The notes under the pieces: generated by a model
Databases searched by the model: none
The model's input: only the letters and a program-made list of their open reading frames with translations
Told to the model about the DNA's origin: nothing
Program-made: the position numbers and the translations under genes
Origin: Pseudomonas azotoformans
GTDB taxonomy: Bacteria; Pseudomonadota; Gammaproteobacteria; Pseudomonadales; Pseudomonadaceae
Length of the DNA: 64,000 nt
Assembly (NCBI RefSeq): GCF_001579805.1
Contig: NZ_CP014546.1
Coordinates: 1,054,001 to 1,118,000, forward strand
Direction of reading: 5' to 3'
Part shown: piece after piece, positions 1 through 9,292 of the stretch
How the letters are laid out: each line of letters opens with the position of its first letter
Position numbering within the stretch: the first letter of the stretch is position 1

Positions 1-189
1 GAAATCCTTTTGTTGGTGCTGAGTGAGCAAAGGGCTCAATAAGTCCGCTACTTGCGTAGGTGAAAGCACCGGCCCCTCCAGCGGCCAGACCTCGCCATCC
101 AGCCGCAGCATCGGCGCCAGGCCGGCAGACACATGCAGGTCGGAGGCACCACGGCGCACGCTGGCCGTGAGTAATTCAGTGATATCCAT
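1..189 (-). CDS. pilT: Twitching motility ATPase PilT, N-terminal part (cut by window edge)
   Basis: The first 63 codons read MDITELLTASVRRGASDLHV and continue in frame to the window edge. This is the characteristic N-terminus of PilT, the hexameric ATPase that powers type IV pilus retraction at the inner membrane. Only the start of the N-terminal PAS-like domain is present, so the Walker and Asp/His boxes lie outside the window. The gene runs divergently from yggS with 57 bases between the start codons. This is the usual pilT/yggS arrangement in Pseudomonas. The identification rests on the N-terminal sequence and the context. Confidence 0.9.
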   Translation of the reverse strand, partial: MDITELLTASVRRGASDLHVSAGLAPMLRLDGEVWPLEGPVLSPTQVADLLSPLLTQHQQKDF

Positions 190-246
190 AGGGCTTTCCA
201 TTTCCAGTAGAATGCCGCGGACTCCATATCCACGGGCGCATCTTGA

Positions 247-933
247 ATGTCGACGATAGCAGACAACATCGGCCAGGTTAGCCAGCGCATCCGCGCCGCA
301 GCCGACGCCGTGCAACGTGACGCAAGCAGCATCCACCTGCTGGCCGTGAGCAAGACCAAACCCGCGCAAGCCGTGCGCGAAGCCTATGCCGCCGGCATGC
401 GCGACTTTGGCGAGAACTACTTGCAGGAAGCCCTGGGCAAACAGGCCGAATTAACCGACCTGCCCTTGAGTTGGCACTTCATCGGCCCCATTCAATCGAA
501 CAAGACGCGCGCTATCGCCGAGAACTTCGCTTGGGTGCATTCCGTGGACCGCCTCAAAATCGCTCAACGCTTGTCCGAACAACGCCCGGCCGACCTGCCA
601 CCGCTGAATATCTGCATCCAGGTCAATGTCAGTGGCGAAGCTAGCAAGTCCGGCTGTACACCCGCCGACCTGCCGGCCCTGGCCCATGCGATCAACGCCC
701 TGCCGCGCCTGAAACTGCGTGGCCTGATGGCGATTCCGGAGCCGACTGAAGATCGGACCGCGCAAGACGCAGCGTTCGCCGCGGTACGCGACCTGCAAAA
801 CAGCCTGAACCTGCCGCTGGACACACTTTCCATGGGCATGAGCCACGACCTAGAGTCGGCCATTGCCCAAGGCGCCACCTGGGTGCGGATCGGTACCGCC
901 CTGTTTGGTGCCCGCGACTACGGCCAGCCATGA
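247..933 (+). CDS. yggS: YggS-family pyridoxal phosphate homeostasis protein
   Basis: The 228-residue protein has the length of the YggS/PROSC (COG0325) family. These are fold-type III PLP-binding proteins of the cytoplasm that buffer free pyridoxal phosphate and influence amino acid and keto acid balance. The motif AVSKTKP places the PLP lysine at K36. The phosphate-binding end shows SMGMSHDLESAI followed by WVRIGTALFG. No catalytic reaction is established for the family. It is followed after 33 bases by proC and then yggT, a widely conserved trio that is probably co-transcribed. The ATG at 247 is the first in-frame start that gives the full conserved N-terminus. Confidence 0.95.
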   Translation: MSTIADNIGQVSQRIRAAADAVQRDASSIHLLAVSKTKPAQAVREAYAAGMRDFGENYLQEALGKQAELTDLPLSWHFIGPIQSNKTRAIAENFAWVHSVDRLKIAQRLSEQRPADLPPLNICIQVNVSGEASKSGCTPADLPALAHAINALPRLKLRGLMAIPEPTEDRTAQDAAFAAVRDLQNSLNLPLDTLSMGMSHDLESAIAQGATWVRIGTALFGARDYGQP

Positions 934-966
934 AATGGCTGACTTCCCTCTGAGTAAGGACCTGTC

Positions 967-1785
967 ATGAGCAACACGCGTATTGCCTTTATCGGCGCCG
1001 GTAACATGGCGGCCAGCCTGATCGGTGGCCTGCGGGCCAAGGGCCTGGACGCCACGCAGATCCGCGCCAGCGACCCAGGCGCCGACACCCGTGCCCGCGT
1101 CAGCGCCGAGCACGGCATTGAAACCTTTGCCGACAACGCCGAGGCCATCCAGGGCGTCGATGTCATCGTGCTGGCCGTTAAGCCGCAGGCCATGAAAGCC
1201 GTGTGCGAAAGCCTGCGTCCGAGCCTGCAGCCGCAGCAACTGGTGGTGTCCATCGCTGCCGGCATCACCTGCGCCAGCATGAACACCTGGCTCGGTGCCC
1301 AGCCGATCGTGCGCTGCATGCCCAATACGCCAGCACTGGTCAGCCAAGGTGTGAGCGGGCTGTATGCCACCGCGCAAGTGAGCGCCGAACAACGTGACCA
1401 GGCGCAGGAGCTGCTGTCCGCCGTGGGCCTCGCCCTGTGGCTGGAGCAGGAGCAGCAACTGGACGCGGTCACCGCCGTATCCGGCAGCGGCCCGGCGTAT
1501 TTCTTCCTGCTGATCGAGGCCATGACTGCCGCTGGCGTGAAACTGGGCCTGTCCAAGGACGTGGCCGAGCAACTGGCCGAGCAGACTGCCCTGGGTGCCG
1601 CGCATATGGCGGTGGCCAGCGATGTGGACGCCGCCGAGTTGCGCCGTCGCGTGACCTCGCCAGGCGGCACCACACAGGCGGCCATCGAGTCGTTCCAGGC
1701 CGGGGGCTTTGAAGCCCTGGTGGAAAAAGCATTGGGTGCCGCTGCGCACCGCTCGGCGGAACTCGCCGAACAACTGGGCAAATAA
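967..1785 (+). CDS. proC: Pyrroline-5-carboxylate reductase
   Basis: The 272-residue protein catalyses the last step of proline synthesis, the NAD(P)H-dependent reduction of 1-pyrroline-5-carboxylate to proline, in the cytoplasm. The N-terminus has the Rossmann motif IAFIGAGNMA at residues 5-14. The C-terminal domain has the family signature AVSGSGPAYFF near residue 173 and TSPGGTTQAAI near residue 230. The length is normal for the family. It starts 33 bases after yggS and ends 9 bases before yggT, so the three genes look like one operon. Confidence 0.97.
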   Translation: MSNTRIAFIGAGNMAASLIGGLRAKGLDATQIRASDPGADTRARVSAEHGIETFADNAEAIQGVDVIVLAVKPQAMKAVCESLRPSLQPQQLVVSIAAGITCASMNTWLGAQPIVRCMPNTPALVSQGVSGLYATAQVSAEQRDQAQELLSAVGLALWLEQEQQLDAVTAVSGSGPAYFFLLIEAMTAAGVKLGLSKDVAEQLAEQTALGAAHMAVASDVDAAELRRRVTSPGGTTQAAIESFQAGGFEALVEKALGAAAHRSAELAEQLGK

Positions 1786-1794
1786 GGAGCCAAC

Positions 1795-2385
1795 ATGATT
1801 GGTTTGAACACCGCAGCCGTCTATGTGCTGCAAACCCTCGGCAGTCTGTACCTGCTGATCGTCCTGATGCGCTTCGTGCTGCAGCTGGTGCGTGCGAACT
1901 TCTACAACCCGCTCTGCCAGTTCATCGTCAAGGCCACCCAGCCGCTGCTCAAGCCGTTGCGTCGGATCATCCCGAGCCTGTTCGGCCTGGACATGTCGTC
2001 GCTGGTGCTGGCAATCCTGGTACAGCTGGCCTTGATGGCGCTGACCCTGCTGCTGACCTATGGCACCACCGGCAACTTCGTGCAACTGCTGGTCTGGGCC
2101 ATCATCGGCGTGACCGCGCTGTTCCTGAAAATCTTCTTCTTCGCCCTGATCATCAGCGTGATCCTGTCCTGGGTCGCCCCCGGCAGCCACAACCCTGGCG
2201 CCGAACTGGTGAACCAGATCTGCGAGCCGGCCCTGGCGCCGTTCCGCCGCCTGCTGCCGAACCTGGGCGGCCTTGATATTTCGCCGATCCTGGCGTTCAT
2301 GGTGCTCAAGTTGCTCGACATGCTGGTGATCAACAACCTGGCAGCCATGACCGGCATGCCAGAGATTCTGCGCCTGCTGATCTGA
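1795..2385 (+). CDS. yggT: YggT-family integral membrane protein
   Basis: The 196-residue, very hydrophobic protein has two YGGT repeats (Pfam family PF02325), each with paired membrane segments: roughly residues 10-95 and 100-190. Related proteins are linked to osmotic tolerance in enterobacteria and to plastid and septum organisation in phototrophs, but the biochemical role is unknown. It follows proC by 9 bases and is the last gene of the yggS-proC-yggT run. The full length, both repeats and the conserved neighbours make the family call secure. Confidence 0.9.
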   Translation: MIGLNTAAVYVLQTLGSLYLLIVLMRFVLQLVRANFYNPLCQFIVKATQPLLKPLRRIIPSLFGLDMSSLVLAILVQLALMALTLLLTYGTTGNFVQLLVWAIIGVTALFLKIFFFALIISVILSWVAPGSHNPGAELVNQICEPALAPFRRLLPNLGGLDISPILAFMVLKLLDMLVINNLAAMTGMPEILRLLI

Positions 2386-2393
2386 TGTTCCCT

Positions 2394-2417
2394 GGCGAGG
2401 GAGGCCCCTCCCTCGCC
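2394..2417 (+). terminator. GC-rich hairpin after yggT
   Basis: A perfect 10-bp stem (GGCGAGGGAG / CTCCCTCGCC) with a 4-base loop begins 9 bases after the yggT stop codon. It is not followed by a clear T run, so it may be a weak or Rho-assisted terminator separating the yggS operon from metX. It could equally be a stabilising 3' hairpin. Confidence 0.5.
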
Positions 2418-2480
2418 ATTGCTTGCCGCTAGGTGCAGCGGTCTTTAGACTTACGCCTCATTTAAACGAGAGCAGGGTCG

Positions 2481-3620
2481 ATGCCAGCTGCCTTTCCCCC
2501 CGATTCTGTTGGACTGGTCGTGCCCCAAATGGCGCACTTCAGCGAACCGCTGGCCCTGGCCTGCGGGCGTTCGCTGCCTGCCTATGACCTGATCTATGAA
2601 ACCTACGGCCAGCTGAACGCCACGGCGAGCAACGCCGTGCTGATCTGCCACGCCTTGTCCGGCCATCATCACGCCGCCGGTTTCCACTCGGTCGACGAGC
2701 GCAAGCCCGGCTGGTGGGACAGTTGCATCGGCCCCGGCAAGCCCATCGACACCAACAAGTTCTTCGTGGTCAGCCTGAACAACCTCGGCGGCTGCAACGG
2801 TTCCACCGGCCCGAGCAGTATCAACCCGGAAACCGGCAAGCCGTTCGGCGCCGATTTCCCGGTACTGACCGTGGAAGACTGGGTGCACAGCCAGGCCCGC
2901 CTCGCCGACTTGCTCGGCATCCACCAATGGGCCGCCGTGATCGGTGGCAGCCTGGGTGGCATGCAGGCGCTGCAATGGACCATCACTTACCCGGACCGCG
3001 TTCGCCATTGCCTGGCCATCGCCTCGGCGCCCAAGTTGTCGGCGCAGAACATCGCCTTCAACGAAGTGGCGCGCCAGGCCATCCTGACTGACCCGGAGTT
3101 CCACGGCGGTTCGTTCCAGGAAGCCGGGGTGATCCCCAAGCGCGGCCTGATGCTGGCACGGATGGTGGGGCATATCACCTACCTGTCCGATGACTCCATG
3201 GGCGAGAAATTCGGCCGTGGCCTCAAGAGTGAGAAGCTCAACTACGACTTCCACAGCGTCGAGTTCCAGGTGGAAAGCTACCTGCGTTATCAGGGTGAGG
3301 AGTTCTCCGGGCGTTTCGACGCCAACACCTACCTGCTGATGACCAAGGCGCTGGACTATTTCGACCCGGCGGCCAACCATGACGACGACCTGGCGAAAAC
3401 CTTCGAAGGCGCCACGGCCAAGTTCTGCGTGATGTCGTTCACCACCGACTGGCGCTTCTCGCCGGCCCGCTCCCGTGAGCTGGTGGATGCGCTGATGGCC
3501 GCGCGCAAAGACGTCTGCTACCTGGAAATCGATGCGCCGCAAGGGCACGACGCCTTCCTGATTCCGATCCCGCGTTACTTGCAGGCGTTCGGCAATTACA
3601 TGAACCGGATTACTGTGTGA
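2481..3620 (+). CDS. metX: Homoserine O-acyltransferase, MetX type (probably succinyl-CoA dependent)
   Basis: The 379-residue alpha/beta-hydrolase-fold enzyme acylates homoserine, the first committed step of methionine synthesis by this route. The nucleophile elbow GGSLGG at residues 155-160 gives Ser157. The C-terminal APQGHDAFL holds the catalytic His, with the Asp expected shortly before it. Pseudomonas MetX proteins have been shown to prefer succinyl-CoA although the fold was first called acetyltransferase. That substrate choice cannot be settled by eye here. metW starts 8 bases after the stop, as in most Pseudomonas. Confidence 0.95.
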   Translation: MPAAFPPDSVGLVVPQMAHFSEPLALACGRSLPAYDLIYETYGQLNATASNAVLICHALSGHHHAAGFHSVDERKPGWWDSCIGPGKPIDTNKFFVVSLNNLGGCNGSTGPSSINPETGKPFGADFPVLTVEDWVHSQARLADLLGIHQWAAVIGGSLGGMQALQWTITYPDRVRHCLAIASAPKLSAQNIAFNEVARQAILTDPEFHGGSFQEAGVIPKRGLMLARMVGHITYLSDDSMGEKFGRGLKSEKLNYDFHSVEFQVESYLRYQGEEFSGRFDANTYLLMTKALDYFDPAANHDDDLAKTFEGATAKFCVMSFTTDWRFSPARSRELVDALMAARKDVCYLEIDAPQGHDAFLIPIPRYLQAFGNYMNRITV

Positions 3621-3627
3621 GAACGCC

Positions 3628-4248
3628 ATGAGAGCCGACCTGGAAATCATCCAAGAATGGATCCCCGCCGGCAGCCGTGTGCTCGACCTGGGCTGCGGCG
3701 ATGGCGAACTGCTGAGCTGGCTGCGCGACAACAAGCAAGTCACCGGCTATGGCCTGGAAAACGACCCGGATAACATCGCCCAGTGCGTGGCCAAGGGCAT
3801 CAACGTGATCGAGCAGGACCTGGACAAGGGCCTGGGCAACTTTGCCAGCAACAGCTTCGACATCGTGGTGATGACCCAGGCCCTGCAAGCCGTGCACTAC
3901 CCGGACCGCATCCTCGACGAAATGCTGCGCGTCGGCCGCCAGTGCATCATCACCTTCCCGAATTTCGGCCACTGGCGCTGCCGCTGGTACCTGGCCACCA
4001 AGGGCCGCATGCCGGTGTCGGACTTCCTGCCCTACACCTGGTACAACACGCCGAACATCCACTTCTGCACCTTCGAAGACTTCGAAGCCCTGTGTGGCGA
4101 GCGTGAAGCCAAGGTGATCAACCGCCTTGCCGTCGATCAACAGCACCGCCACGGCTGGGCGAGTAAACTATGGCCCAACCTGTTGGGCGAAATTGGTATT
4201 TACCGGGTCAGCAGTCCTGGCCTGACCGACCACAAGATTGCCGTCTAA
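3628..4248 (+). CDS. metW: Methionine biosynthesis protein MetW (SAM-dependent methyltransferase fold)
   Basis: The 206-residue protein has a class I methyltransferase fold with motif I VLDLGCGDGELLSWL near residues 20-34. The family signature FPNFGHWRCRW lies near residue 110. MetW is almost always encoded directly after metX in proteobacteria and is needed with it for methionine synthesis, probably by supporting MetX activity. A methyl acceptor has not been established. The 8-base gap to metX suggests translational or transcriptional coupling. Confidence 0.95.
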   Translation: MRADLEIIQEWIPAGSRVLDLGCGDGELLSWLRDNKQVTGYGLENDPDNIAQCVAKGINVIEQDLDKGLGNFASNSFDIVVMTQALQAVHYPDRILDEMLRVGRQCIITFPNFGHWRCRWYLATKGRMPVSDFLPYTWYNTPNIHFCTFEDFEALCGEREAKVINRLAVDQQHRHGWASKLWPNLLGEIGIYRVSSPGLTDHKIAV

Positions 4249-4269
4249 TCATCTTCAAGAGGGACGCTC

Positions 4270-4704
4270 ATGAGTCGTTTGGCTATTTTTCTATTGACCG
4301 CCTGCCTGGGCGCCAGCGCCGTGGCCGCAGACGCGATAGACGCTAACCGCAAGAAAGACTTCGGTGACATTACCGTGCACTACAACACCTTCACCTCCAG
4401 CTTCCTGCAACCGGAAACGGCCCAGGCTGTCGGCGTGGTGCGCAGCAAGGAGAAGGGCCTGATCAACGTGACCGTGATCAAGGGCGTGACCCCGGTGGCC
4501 GCGCAAGTCACCGGCACCATCAAGGACTTGGGCGGCAAGAGCGAGATCCTGACCTTCAAGCAGATCAACGAGAAAGGCGGCGTCAACTATCTCGCGCCCT
4601 ACTCCGTGACCCAGCGGGAATACAAGACGTTTACCATCAACGTTGAAACCGGTGGCAAAGCCCATAGCTTCCAATTCAACCAAGAACTGTTCCCGGCCGA
4701 ATGA
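4270..4704 (+). CDS. DUF4426 periplasmic protein
   Basis: The 144-residue protein starts with a typical Sec signal peptide ([20 protein letters not shown], likely cleaved after AVAA). A compact domain follows that appears beta-rich and matches the DUF4426 family as I recall it. It lies between metW and rdgB and overlaps the start of rdgB by 4 bases, so it is expressed with the metXW-rdgB-hemW run. The function is unknown. Its location in the periplasm is inferred from the signal peptide. Confidence 0.8.
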   Translation: MSRLAIFLLTACLGASAVAADAIDANRKKDFGDITVHYNTFTSSFLQPETAQAVGVVRSKEKGLINVTVIKGVTPVAAQVTGTIKDLGGKSEILTFKQINEKGGVNYLAPYSVTQREYKTFTINVETGGKAHSFQFNQELFPAE

Positions 4705-5297
4705 TGAAACTCACCCAACTCGTACTGGCCAGCCATAACGCCGGCAAACTCAAAGAACTGCAGGCGATGCTCGGCGACTCCGTGCACCTGCGCTCCATTG
4801 GCGAGTTCAGCCAGGTGGAGCCGGAAGAGACCGGTTTGTCGTTCGTCGAGAACGCCATCCTCAAGGCACGCAACGCCGCACGCATCTCCGGCCTGCCGGC
4901 GCTGGCGGACGACTCGGGCCTGGCGGTGGACTTCCTCGGCGGTGCCCCTGGCATCTATTCGGCACGTTATGCCGACGGCAAGGGCGACGCGGCCAACAAC
5001 GCCAAGCTGCTGGACGCGCTCAAGGACGTGCCGGATGAAGAGCGCGGCGCGCAGTTCGTCTGCGTGCTGGCCCTGGTACGCCACGCCGATGACCCGCTGC
5101 CGATCCTGTGCGAAGGCCTGTGGCACGGCCGCATCCTGCATGCCGCCAGTGGCGAACACGGTTTTGGCTATGACCCGCTGTTCTGGGTGCCCGAACGCAA
5201 TGTTTCCAGTGCCGAATTGAGCCCGATCGACAAGAACCAGATCAGCCACCGCGCTCGCGCAATGGATTTGCTGCGCCAACGCCTGAGCCTGAAATGA
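4701..5297 (+). CDS. rdgB: dITP/XTP pyrophosphatase (non-canonical purine NTP hydrolase)
   Basis: The 198-residue HAM1/RdgB protein removes deaminated purine nucleotides (ITP, dITP, XTP) by hydrolysis to monophosphate and pyrophosphate, which protects DNA and RNA from misincorporation. The N-terminal [12 protein letters not shown] binds the phosphates. The motif [13 protein letters not shown] near residues 70-82 and GIYSARYA are diagnostic. Its start overlaps the DUF4426 stop by 4 bases (ATGA type) and its stop overlaps hemW by 4 bases. Both junctions indicate coupled translation. Confidence 0.96.
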   Translation: MMKLTQLVLASHNAGKLKELQAMLGDSVHLRSIGEFSQVEPEETGLSFVENAILKARNAARISGLPALADDSGLAVDFLGGAPGIYSARYADGKGDAANNAKLLDALKDVPDEERGAQFVCVLALVRHADDPLPILCEGLWHGRILHAASGEHGFGYDPLFWVPERNVSSAELSPIDKNQISHRARAMDLLRQRLSLK

Positions 5298-6496
5298 CCC
5301 AGAACACCTCTGCGCAGCCGCTGATCCACGGCGGTGCGCAAACACCTCGGGCGGCCTTGCCGGTACTGCCGCCCCTGGCGCTGTATATCCACATCCCGTG
5401 GTGCGTGCGCAAATGCCCCTATTGCGACTTCAACTCCCACACCGCCAGCAAGGTGCTGCCGGAAGAGGAGTATGTGGACGCCTTGCTGGCAGATCTCGAC
5501 CAGGATCTGCACGCTGTGTACGGTCGCGAGCTGAGTTCGATCTTCTTTGGCGGCGGTACGCCAAGCCTGTTCAGCGCCACCGCATTGGGCCGCCTGCTCA
5601 AGGGCGTGGAAGCGCGCATCCCGTTTGCCAGTGATATCGAGATCACCCTGGAAGCCAACCCCGGCACCTTCGAGCAAGAGAAGTTCGTCGCCTATCGCAA
5701 GCTGGGGATCAACCGCCTGTCCATCGGCATCCAGAGTTTCCAGCAGGAAAAACTTGAGGCATTGGGGCGTATCCACAACGGCGATGAAGCCGTGCGCGCG
5801 GCGGGCATGGCGCGCCAGGCCGGGTTTGATAACTTCAACCTGGACCTGATGCACGGTTTGCCCGATCAGTCCCTGGACGACGCCCTGAGCGACTTGCGCC
5901 AGGCCATCGCGTTGAAGCCCACGCACTTGTCCTGGTACCAGCTGACCCTGGAACCCAACACCGTATTCTGGAACCAGCCGCCCACGCTGCCGGAAGACGA
6001 CACGTTGTGGGATATCCAGGAAGCCGGCCAGGCGCTGCTTGCCGAACACGGTTACGCGCAATACGAAGTGTCGGCCTATGCCCAACCGGGTCGCCCGGCG
6101 CGGCATAACCTGAACTACTGGAGCTTCGGCGACTTCATCGGCATCGGCGCCGGTGCCCACGGCAAGCTCAGCCACCCCGACGGGCGCATCGTGCGCACCT
6201 GGAAGACCCGAGCACCAAAGGACTACCTCAACCCGGCCAAAAGCTTTCAGGCCGGCGCGAAGGAACTGACCAATGAAGAACTGCCATTCGAGTTCCTGAT
6301 GAACGCGTTGCGCCTCACCGAGGGCGTCGAGGCCAGGCTCTACGCCGAGCGTACCGGCCTCGACCTGGCGAGCCTCGATGAAGGCCGCCGCGAGGCCGAA
6401 CAAAGTGGCTTAATGCAGGTCGAACCGTCACGCCTGGCGGCGACCGACCGTGGGCAACTCTTTCTCAATGACCTGTTGCAGACGTTTTTGAGCTGA
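5294..6496 (+). CDS. hemW: Heme chaperone HemW (radical SAM, HemN-like)
   Basis: The 400-residue protein has the radical-SAM cluster motif with Cys37, Cys41 and Cys44 (CVRKCPYC), followed by FFGGGTPS. HemW-type proteins resemble coproporphyrinogen III oxidase HemN but lack its activity. They bind heme and deliver it to respiratory proteins. The protein lacks the extra N-terminal segment of HemN and has the shorter HemW length of about 380-400 residues. Its C-terminal domain (residues 300-400) is the winged-helix HemW region. It overlaps rdgB by 4 bases, which is the common rdgB-hemW pair. Confidence 0.92.
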   Translation: MTQNTSAQPLIHGGAQTPRAALPVLPPLALYIHIPWCVRKCPYCDFNSHTASKVLPEEEYVDALLADLDQDLHAVYGRELSSIFFGGGTPSLFSATALGRLLKGVEARIPFASDIEITLEANPGTFEQEKFVAYRKLGINRLSIGIQSFQQEKLEALGRIHNGDEAVRAAGMARQAGFDNFNLDLMHGLPDQSLDDALSDLRQAIALKPTHLSWYQLTLEPNTVFWNQPPTLPEDDTLWDIQEAGQALLAEHGYAQYEVSAYAQPGRPARHNLNYWSFGDFIGIGAGAHGKLSHPDGRIVRTWKTRAPKDYLNPAKSFQAGAKELTNEELPFEFLMNALRLTEGVEARLYAERTGLDLASLDEGRREAEQSGLMQVEPSRLAATDRGQLFLNDLLQTFLS

Positions 6497-6515
6497 TCGC
6501 TCTTAAGGAAATCGA

Positions 6516-6839
6516 ATGGATTTGGTACTCGACCTGCTCGCCACCGTGTCCCGCTGGAGCCGTAGCAACCTGTCGGAAATCTCACTGGCTCTCGTCGGCT
6601 GCCTGCTGGTGCTGTTCGGCGCAGATATCAAAGGCTGGGTGGAAGCGCGCTTGGGCAGCATCGCGGGCGCGTTGCGCGTACCGCTGATGGCGCTGGTGTG
6701 CATGATCGGCAGCGGCGCCGCCTTGATCTACGCCACGCCGTGGATTGTGCGGGGGTTGAGCCAGTTCAATAACTACAGCCTGGCGCCGGTGTTGGTGGTG
6801 GTGCTGGTGTTGATTGGCGTCGTTGCAGACCGGCGCTGA
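6516..6839 (+). CDS. DUF3392 small membrane protein
   Basis: The 107-residue protein has three hydrophobic segments, at about residues 22-36, 50-72 and 84-104. It corresponds to the DUF3392 family that follows hemW in Pseudomonas. It starts 20 bases after the hemW stop, after an AAGGAA ribosome site, and is the last gene of this operon. The function is unknown. Confidence 0.8.
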   Translation: MDLVLDLLATVSRWSRSNLSEISLALVGCLLVLFGADIKGWVEARLGSIAGALRVPLMALVCMIGSGAALIYATPWIVRGLSQFNNYSLAPVLVVVLVLIGVVADRR

Positions 6840-6860
6840 TCCCAAAGCCAACACAGATAC

Positions 6861-6957
6861 AAATGTGGGAGCGGGCTTGCTCGCGAATGCGGTGCATCAG
6901 TCAACATTTCCGGTGACTGACACTCCGCTTTCGCGAGCAAGCCCGCTCCCACATTTT
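6861..6957. repeat. REP palindrome pair (type A, GTGGGAGCGGGCTTGCTCGCGA)
   Basis: Two inverted copies of a 26-27 base unit (AATGTGGGAGCGGGCTTG... and its complement) lie at about 6861-6887 and 6930-6957, separated by about 42 bases. They sit between the convergent 3' ends of the DUF3392 gene and trmB. The same unit recurs at 37441-37527 and as a collapsed hairpin at 57735-57769. These are P. fluorescens-type REP sequences that may act as mRNA ends as well. Confidence 0.9.
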
Positions 6958-6983
6958 TGACCGCGTTCCAAGCCAATAGCTTG

Positions 6984-7709
6984 TCAGTCAACCTTCTCAA
7001 ACTTCAAATCCCACACCCCATGCCCCAGCCGCTCGCCGCGACGCTCGAACTTAGTGATCGGACGCTCAGCCGGGCGTGGCACGCATTTGCCATCTTCGGC
7101 GATGTTGCGGTAGCCGGGGGCGACGTTCATCACTTCCAGCATGTATTCCGCATACGGTTCCCAGTCGGTGGCCATGTGCAGGATGCCGCCCACTTTCAGC
7201 TTGCTACGTACCAGCTCCGCGAAGGAGGCCTGGACGATGCGGCGTTTGTGGTGACGGGCTTTGTGCCATGGGTCCGGGAAGAACAGCATCAGGCGGTCGA
7301 GGCTGTTGTCGGCGATGCAGCGGTTGAGCACTTCGATCGCGTCGCAGTCATACACGCGCAGGTTGGTCAGCCCTTGGGTCAGCACGCCATTGAGCAGCGC
7401 GCCCACACCTGGGCGGTGCACTTCCACCCCGATAAAGTCCTGGTCCGGCGCAGCGGCGGCCATTTCCAGCAGGGAATGGCCCATGCCGAAGCCGATTTCC
7501 AGGGAACGCGGGGCCGAACGGCCGAACACCTGGTCGTAATCCACCGGCGCATCGGCCAGGGGCAATACGAACAGCGGCGTACCTTGCTCCAGGCCCTTTT
7601 GCTGGCCTTCGGTCATGCGACCGGCGCGCATCACAAAACTCTTGATGCGGCGGTGCTTGGACTCGTCGCCTTCTTCCAGGGTATTCGGCGTTTCGTTTGA
7701 TTCAGTCAT
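6984..7709 (-). CDS. trmB: tRNA (guanine-46-N7)-methyltransferase
   Basis: The 241-residue TrmB protein methylates G46 in the variable loop of tRNAs using SAM. Motif [17 protein letters not shown] and the substrate-binding signature [15 protein letters not shown] are both present. The start is taken as the ATG at 7709. An in-frame TTG at 7712 is possible, but the ATG sits at normal spacing from an AAGAG site. It follows thiG by 9 bases and is transcribed with thiS-thiG. Confidence 0.96.
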   Translation of the reverse strand: MTESNETPNTLEEGDESKHRRIKSFVMRAGRMTEGQQKGLEQGTPLFVLPLADAPVDYDQVFGRSAPRSLEIGFGMGHSLLEMAAAAPDQDFIGVEVHRPGVGALLNGVLTQGLTNLRVYDCDAIEVLNRCIADNSLDRLMLFFPDPWHKARHHKRRIVQASFAELVRSKLKVGGILHMATDWEPYAEYMLEVMNVAPGYRNIAEDGKCVPRPAERPITKFERRGERLGHGVWDLKFEKVD

Positions 7710-7718
7710 CAATGGCTC

Positions 7719-8513
7719 TTACTTGATCAGACCATCCAGCGGCGAGGAGGCGCTGGCGTAGAGTTTTTTCGGCATACGACCGGCGAGGTAGGCCAGGCGG
7801 CCCGCGACGATGGCGTGGTTCATGGCTTGCGCCATCATGATCGGCTGCTGGGCATGGGCGATGGCCGAGTTCATCAGCACCGCGTCGCAGCCCAGCTCCA
7901 TGGCGATGGTCGCGTCGGAGGCCGTGCCCACGCCCGCATCCACCAGCACCGGGATCTTGGCTTCTTCCAGGATGATCTGCAGGTTGTACGGGTTGCAGAT
8001 ACCCAGGCCGGAACCGATCAGGCCGGCCAGTGGCATGACGGCGATGCAGCCGATTTCTGCCAGTTGGCGCGCGATGATCGGGTCATCGCTGGTGTAGACC
8101 ATCACGTCGAAACCTTCCTTGACCAGGGTTTCGGCGGCCTTGAGGGTTTCGATCACGTTGGGGAACAGGGTTTTCTGGTCGGCCAGCACTTCCAGCTTCA
8201 CCAGGTTATGGCCGTCGAGCAGCTCACGCGCCAGGCGGCAGGTGCGCACGGCTTCGATGGCGTCGTAGCAACCGGCAGTGTTCGGCAGGAAGGTGTAGCG
8301 ATCCGGCGACAGCACTTCGAGCAGGTTCGGCTCGCCTTCGATCTGGCCGAGGTTGGTGCGGCGCACGGCGAAGGTGACGATCTCGGCGCCCGAGGCTTCG
8401 ATGGCCAGGCGGGTTTCTTCCATGTCGCGGTACTTGCCGGTGCCGACCAGCAGACGGGACTGGAAGGTACGACCGGCCAGGACGAAGGGCTTGTCGCTAC
8501 GAACGATGCTCAT
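7719..8513 (-). CDS. thiG: Thiazole synthase
   Basis: The 264-residue TIM-barrel enzyme builds the thiamine thiazole phosphate from deoxyxylulose phosphate, dehydroglycine or glyoxylate imine, and sulfur carried as ThiS thiocarboxylate. The N-terminal [10 protein letters not shown], the LVKLEVL segment that holds the Schiff-base lysine, and the phosphate-binding [11 protein letters not shown] are all present. It lies 52 bases downstream of thiS and just before trmB. I saw no THI-box riboswitch ahead of this operon. Confidence 0.97.
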   Translation of the reverse strand: MSIVRSDKPFVLAGRTFQSRLLVGTGKYRDMEETRLAIEASGAEIVTFAVRRTNLGQIEGEPNLLEVLSPDRYTFLPNTAGCYDAIEAVRTCRLARELLDGHNLVKLEVLADQKTLFPNVIETLKAAETLVKEGFDVMVYTSDDPIIARQLAEIGCIAVMPLAGLIGSGLGICNPYNLQIILEEAKIPVLVDAGVGTASDATIAMELGCDAVLMNSAIAHAQQPIMMAQAMNHAIVAGRLAYLAGRMPKKLYASASSPLDGLIK

Positions 8514-8565
8514 GGGAAATCCTCGAAATGGGGTGAGGTTCTGCAGAATTCAGGAAGCTGCGCGA

Positions 8566-8766
8566 CTAGCCGCCGCCGATGGCGTGGACCACTTCGACCT
8601 GGTCACCTTCGGTGAGCGCAGTTTCGGCGTGCAGGCTACGCGGGACGATATCCAGGTTGAGTTCCACTGCGACACGACGCCCGGTCAGGTCCAGACGGGT
8701 CAGCAGGGCCGCAACGGTTTCACCGTCGGGCAGTTCAAAGGATTCGCCGTTCAACTGAATGCGCAT
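8566..8766 (-). CDS. thiS: Sulfur carrier protein ThiS
   Basis: The 66-residue ubiquitin-like protein ends in the Gly-Gly tail (HAIGGG) that is adenylated and thiocarboxylated to carry sulfur to ThiG. The chosen start, the ATG giving MRIQLNGESFELPDG, matches the length and first beta strand of the family. A longer in-frame reading to 8886 adds a non-homologous extension that runs into the downstream end of the DUF423 gene. The gene is directly upstream of thiG. Confidence 0.95.
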   Translation of the reverse strand: MRIQLNGESFELPDGETVAALLTRLDLTGRRVAVELNLDIVPRSLHAETALTEGDQVEVVHAIGGG

Positions 8767-8837
8767 GCCACGGGCCGCCATCGTTTTAAGGGGCCCGCAT
8801 TCTAGCGCGATTGGGACCTGAAGGTCAGCTCCAAGCG

Positions 8838-9218
8838 TCAAGCGGTCAGCTGCAAGCGCCAGGCTGCGAGGCCCAGGAAGAACCACCCAAGCAGAAATGC
8901 CAGCCCGCCAAACGGCGTGATAATCCCGAGTTTACTGATCCCGGTCAGGGTCAGCACATACAGGCTGCCGGAGAACAACAGGATACCGACAGTAAACGAG
9001 ATGCCCGCCCAGCTGACCAACCGGCCAGGAATATGCGCCGCCAGCAACGCCACACCGAACAATGCCAGGGTATGCACCAGTTGGTAGGTCACGCCGGTAT
9101 GGAAGATCGCCAGGTACTCAGCGCTCAAGCGGTTTTTCAGGCCATGGGCGGCGAACGCGCCGAGCGCGACACCGGTGAAGCCGAAAAAGGCAGCCAACAT
9201 CAGAAAGCCACGCAACAT
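8838..9218 (-). CDS. DUF423 membrane protein (YgdD type)
   Basis: The 126-residue protein has four predicted membrane helices and the DUF423 signature ALGAFAAHGLK near residue 20. Close relatives (E. coli YgdD) are small inner-membrane proteins without an assigned activity. It ends about 72 bases upstream of thiS on the same strand and is divergent from mtgA, with 74 bases between the start codons. The family call is good but the function is unknown. Confidence 0.88.
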   Translation of the reverse strand: MLRGFLMLAAFFGFTGVALGAFAAHGLKNRLSAEYLAIFHTGVTYQLVHTLALFGVALLAAHIPGRLVSWAGISFTVGILLFSGSLYVLTLTGISKLGIITPFGGLAFLLGWFFLGLAAWRLQLTA

Positions 9219-9253
9219 GAGGAACTCCAGTCAGACTCAAAGGGCCGGGTCTG

Positions 9254-9259
9254 TATAAT
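9254..9259 (+). promoter_or_regulatory. Candidate -10 box for mtgA
   Basis: A perfect TATAAT lies 33 bases before the mtgA ATG, in the short divergent gap between the DUF423 gene and mtgA. The hexamer 17 bases upstream (TCAGAC, 9231-9236) is a poor -35 match, so this is a candidate only. Confidence 0.4.
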
Positions 9260-9292
9260 GGCCCGCTCAACGGGTTCGGCCAAGCCATCTCT

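Noticed and set aside
850..2190. Minus-strand open frame of 446 codons across yggS, proC and yggT
   Set aside because: Gln/His-rich shadow of three well-supported genes.
6861..6957. CRISPR-like repeat
   Set aside because: Only two inverted copies with one spacer are present and the unit recurs singly elsewhere, which fits REP elements and not a CRISPR array.
8514..8566. Thiamine (THI-box) riboswitch near thiS-thiG
   Set aside because: The gap is only 52 bases and lies within the operon. The region upstream of thiS is also too short and shows no THI-box CUGAGA-type core.
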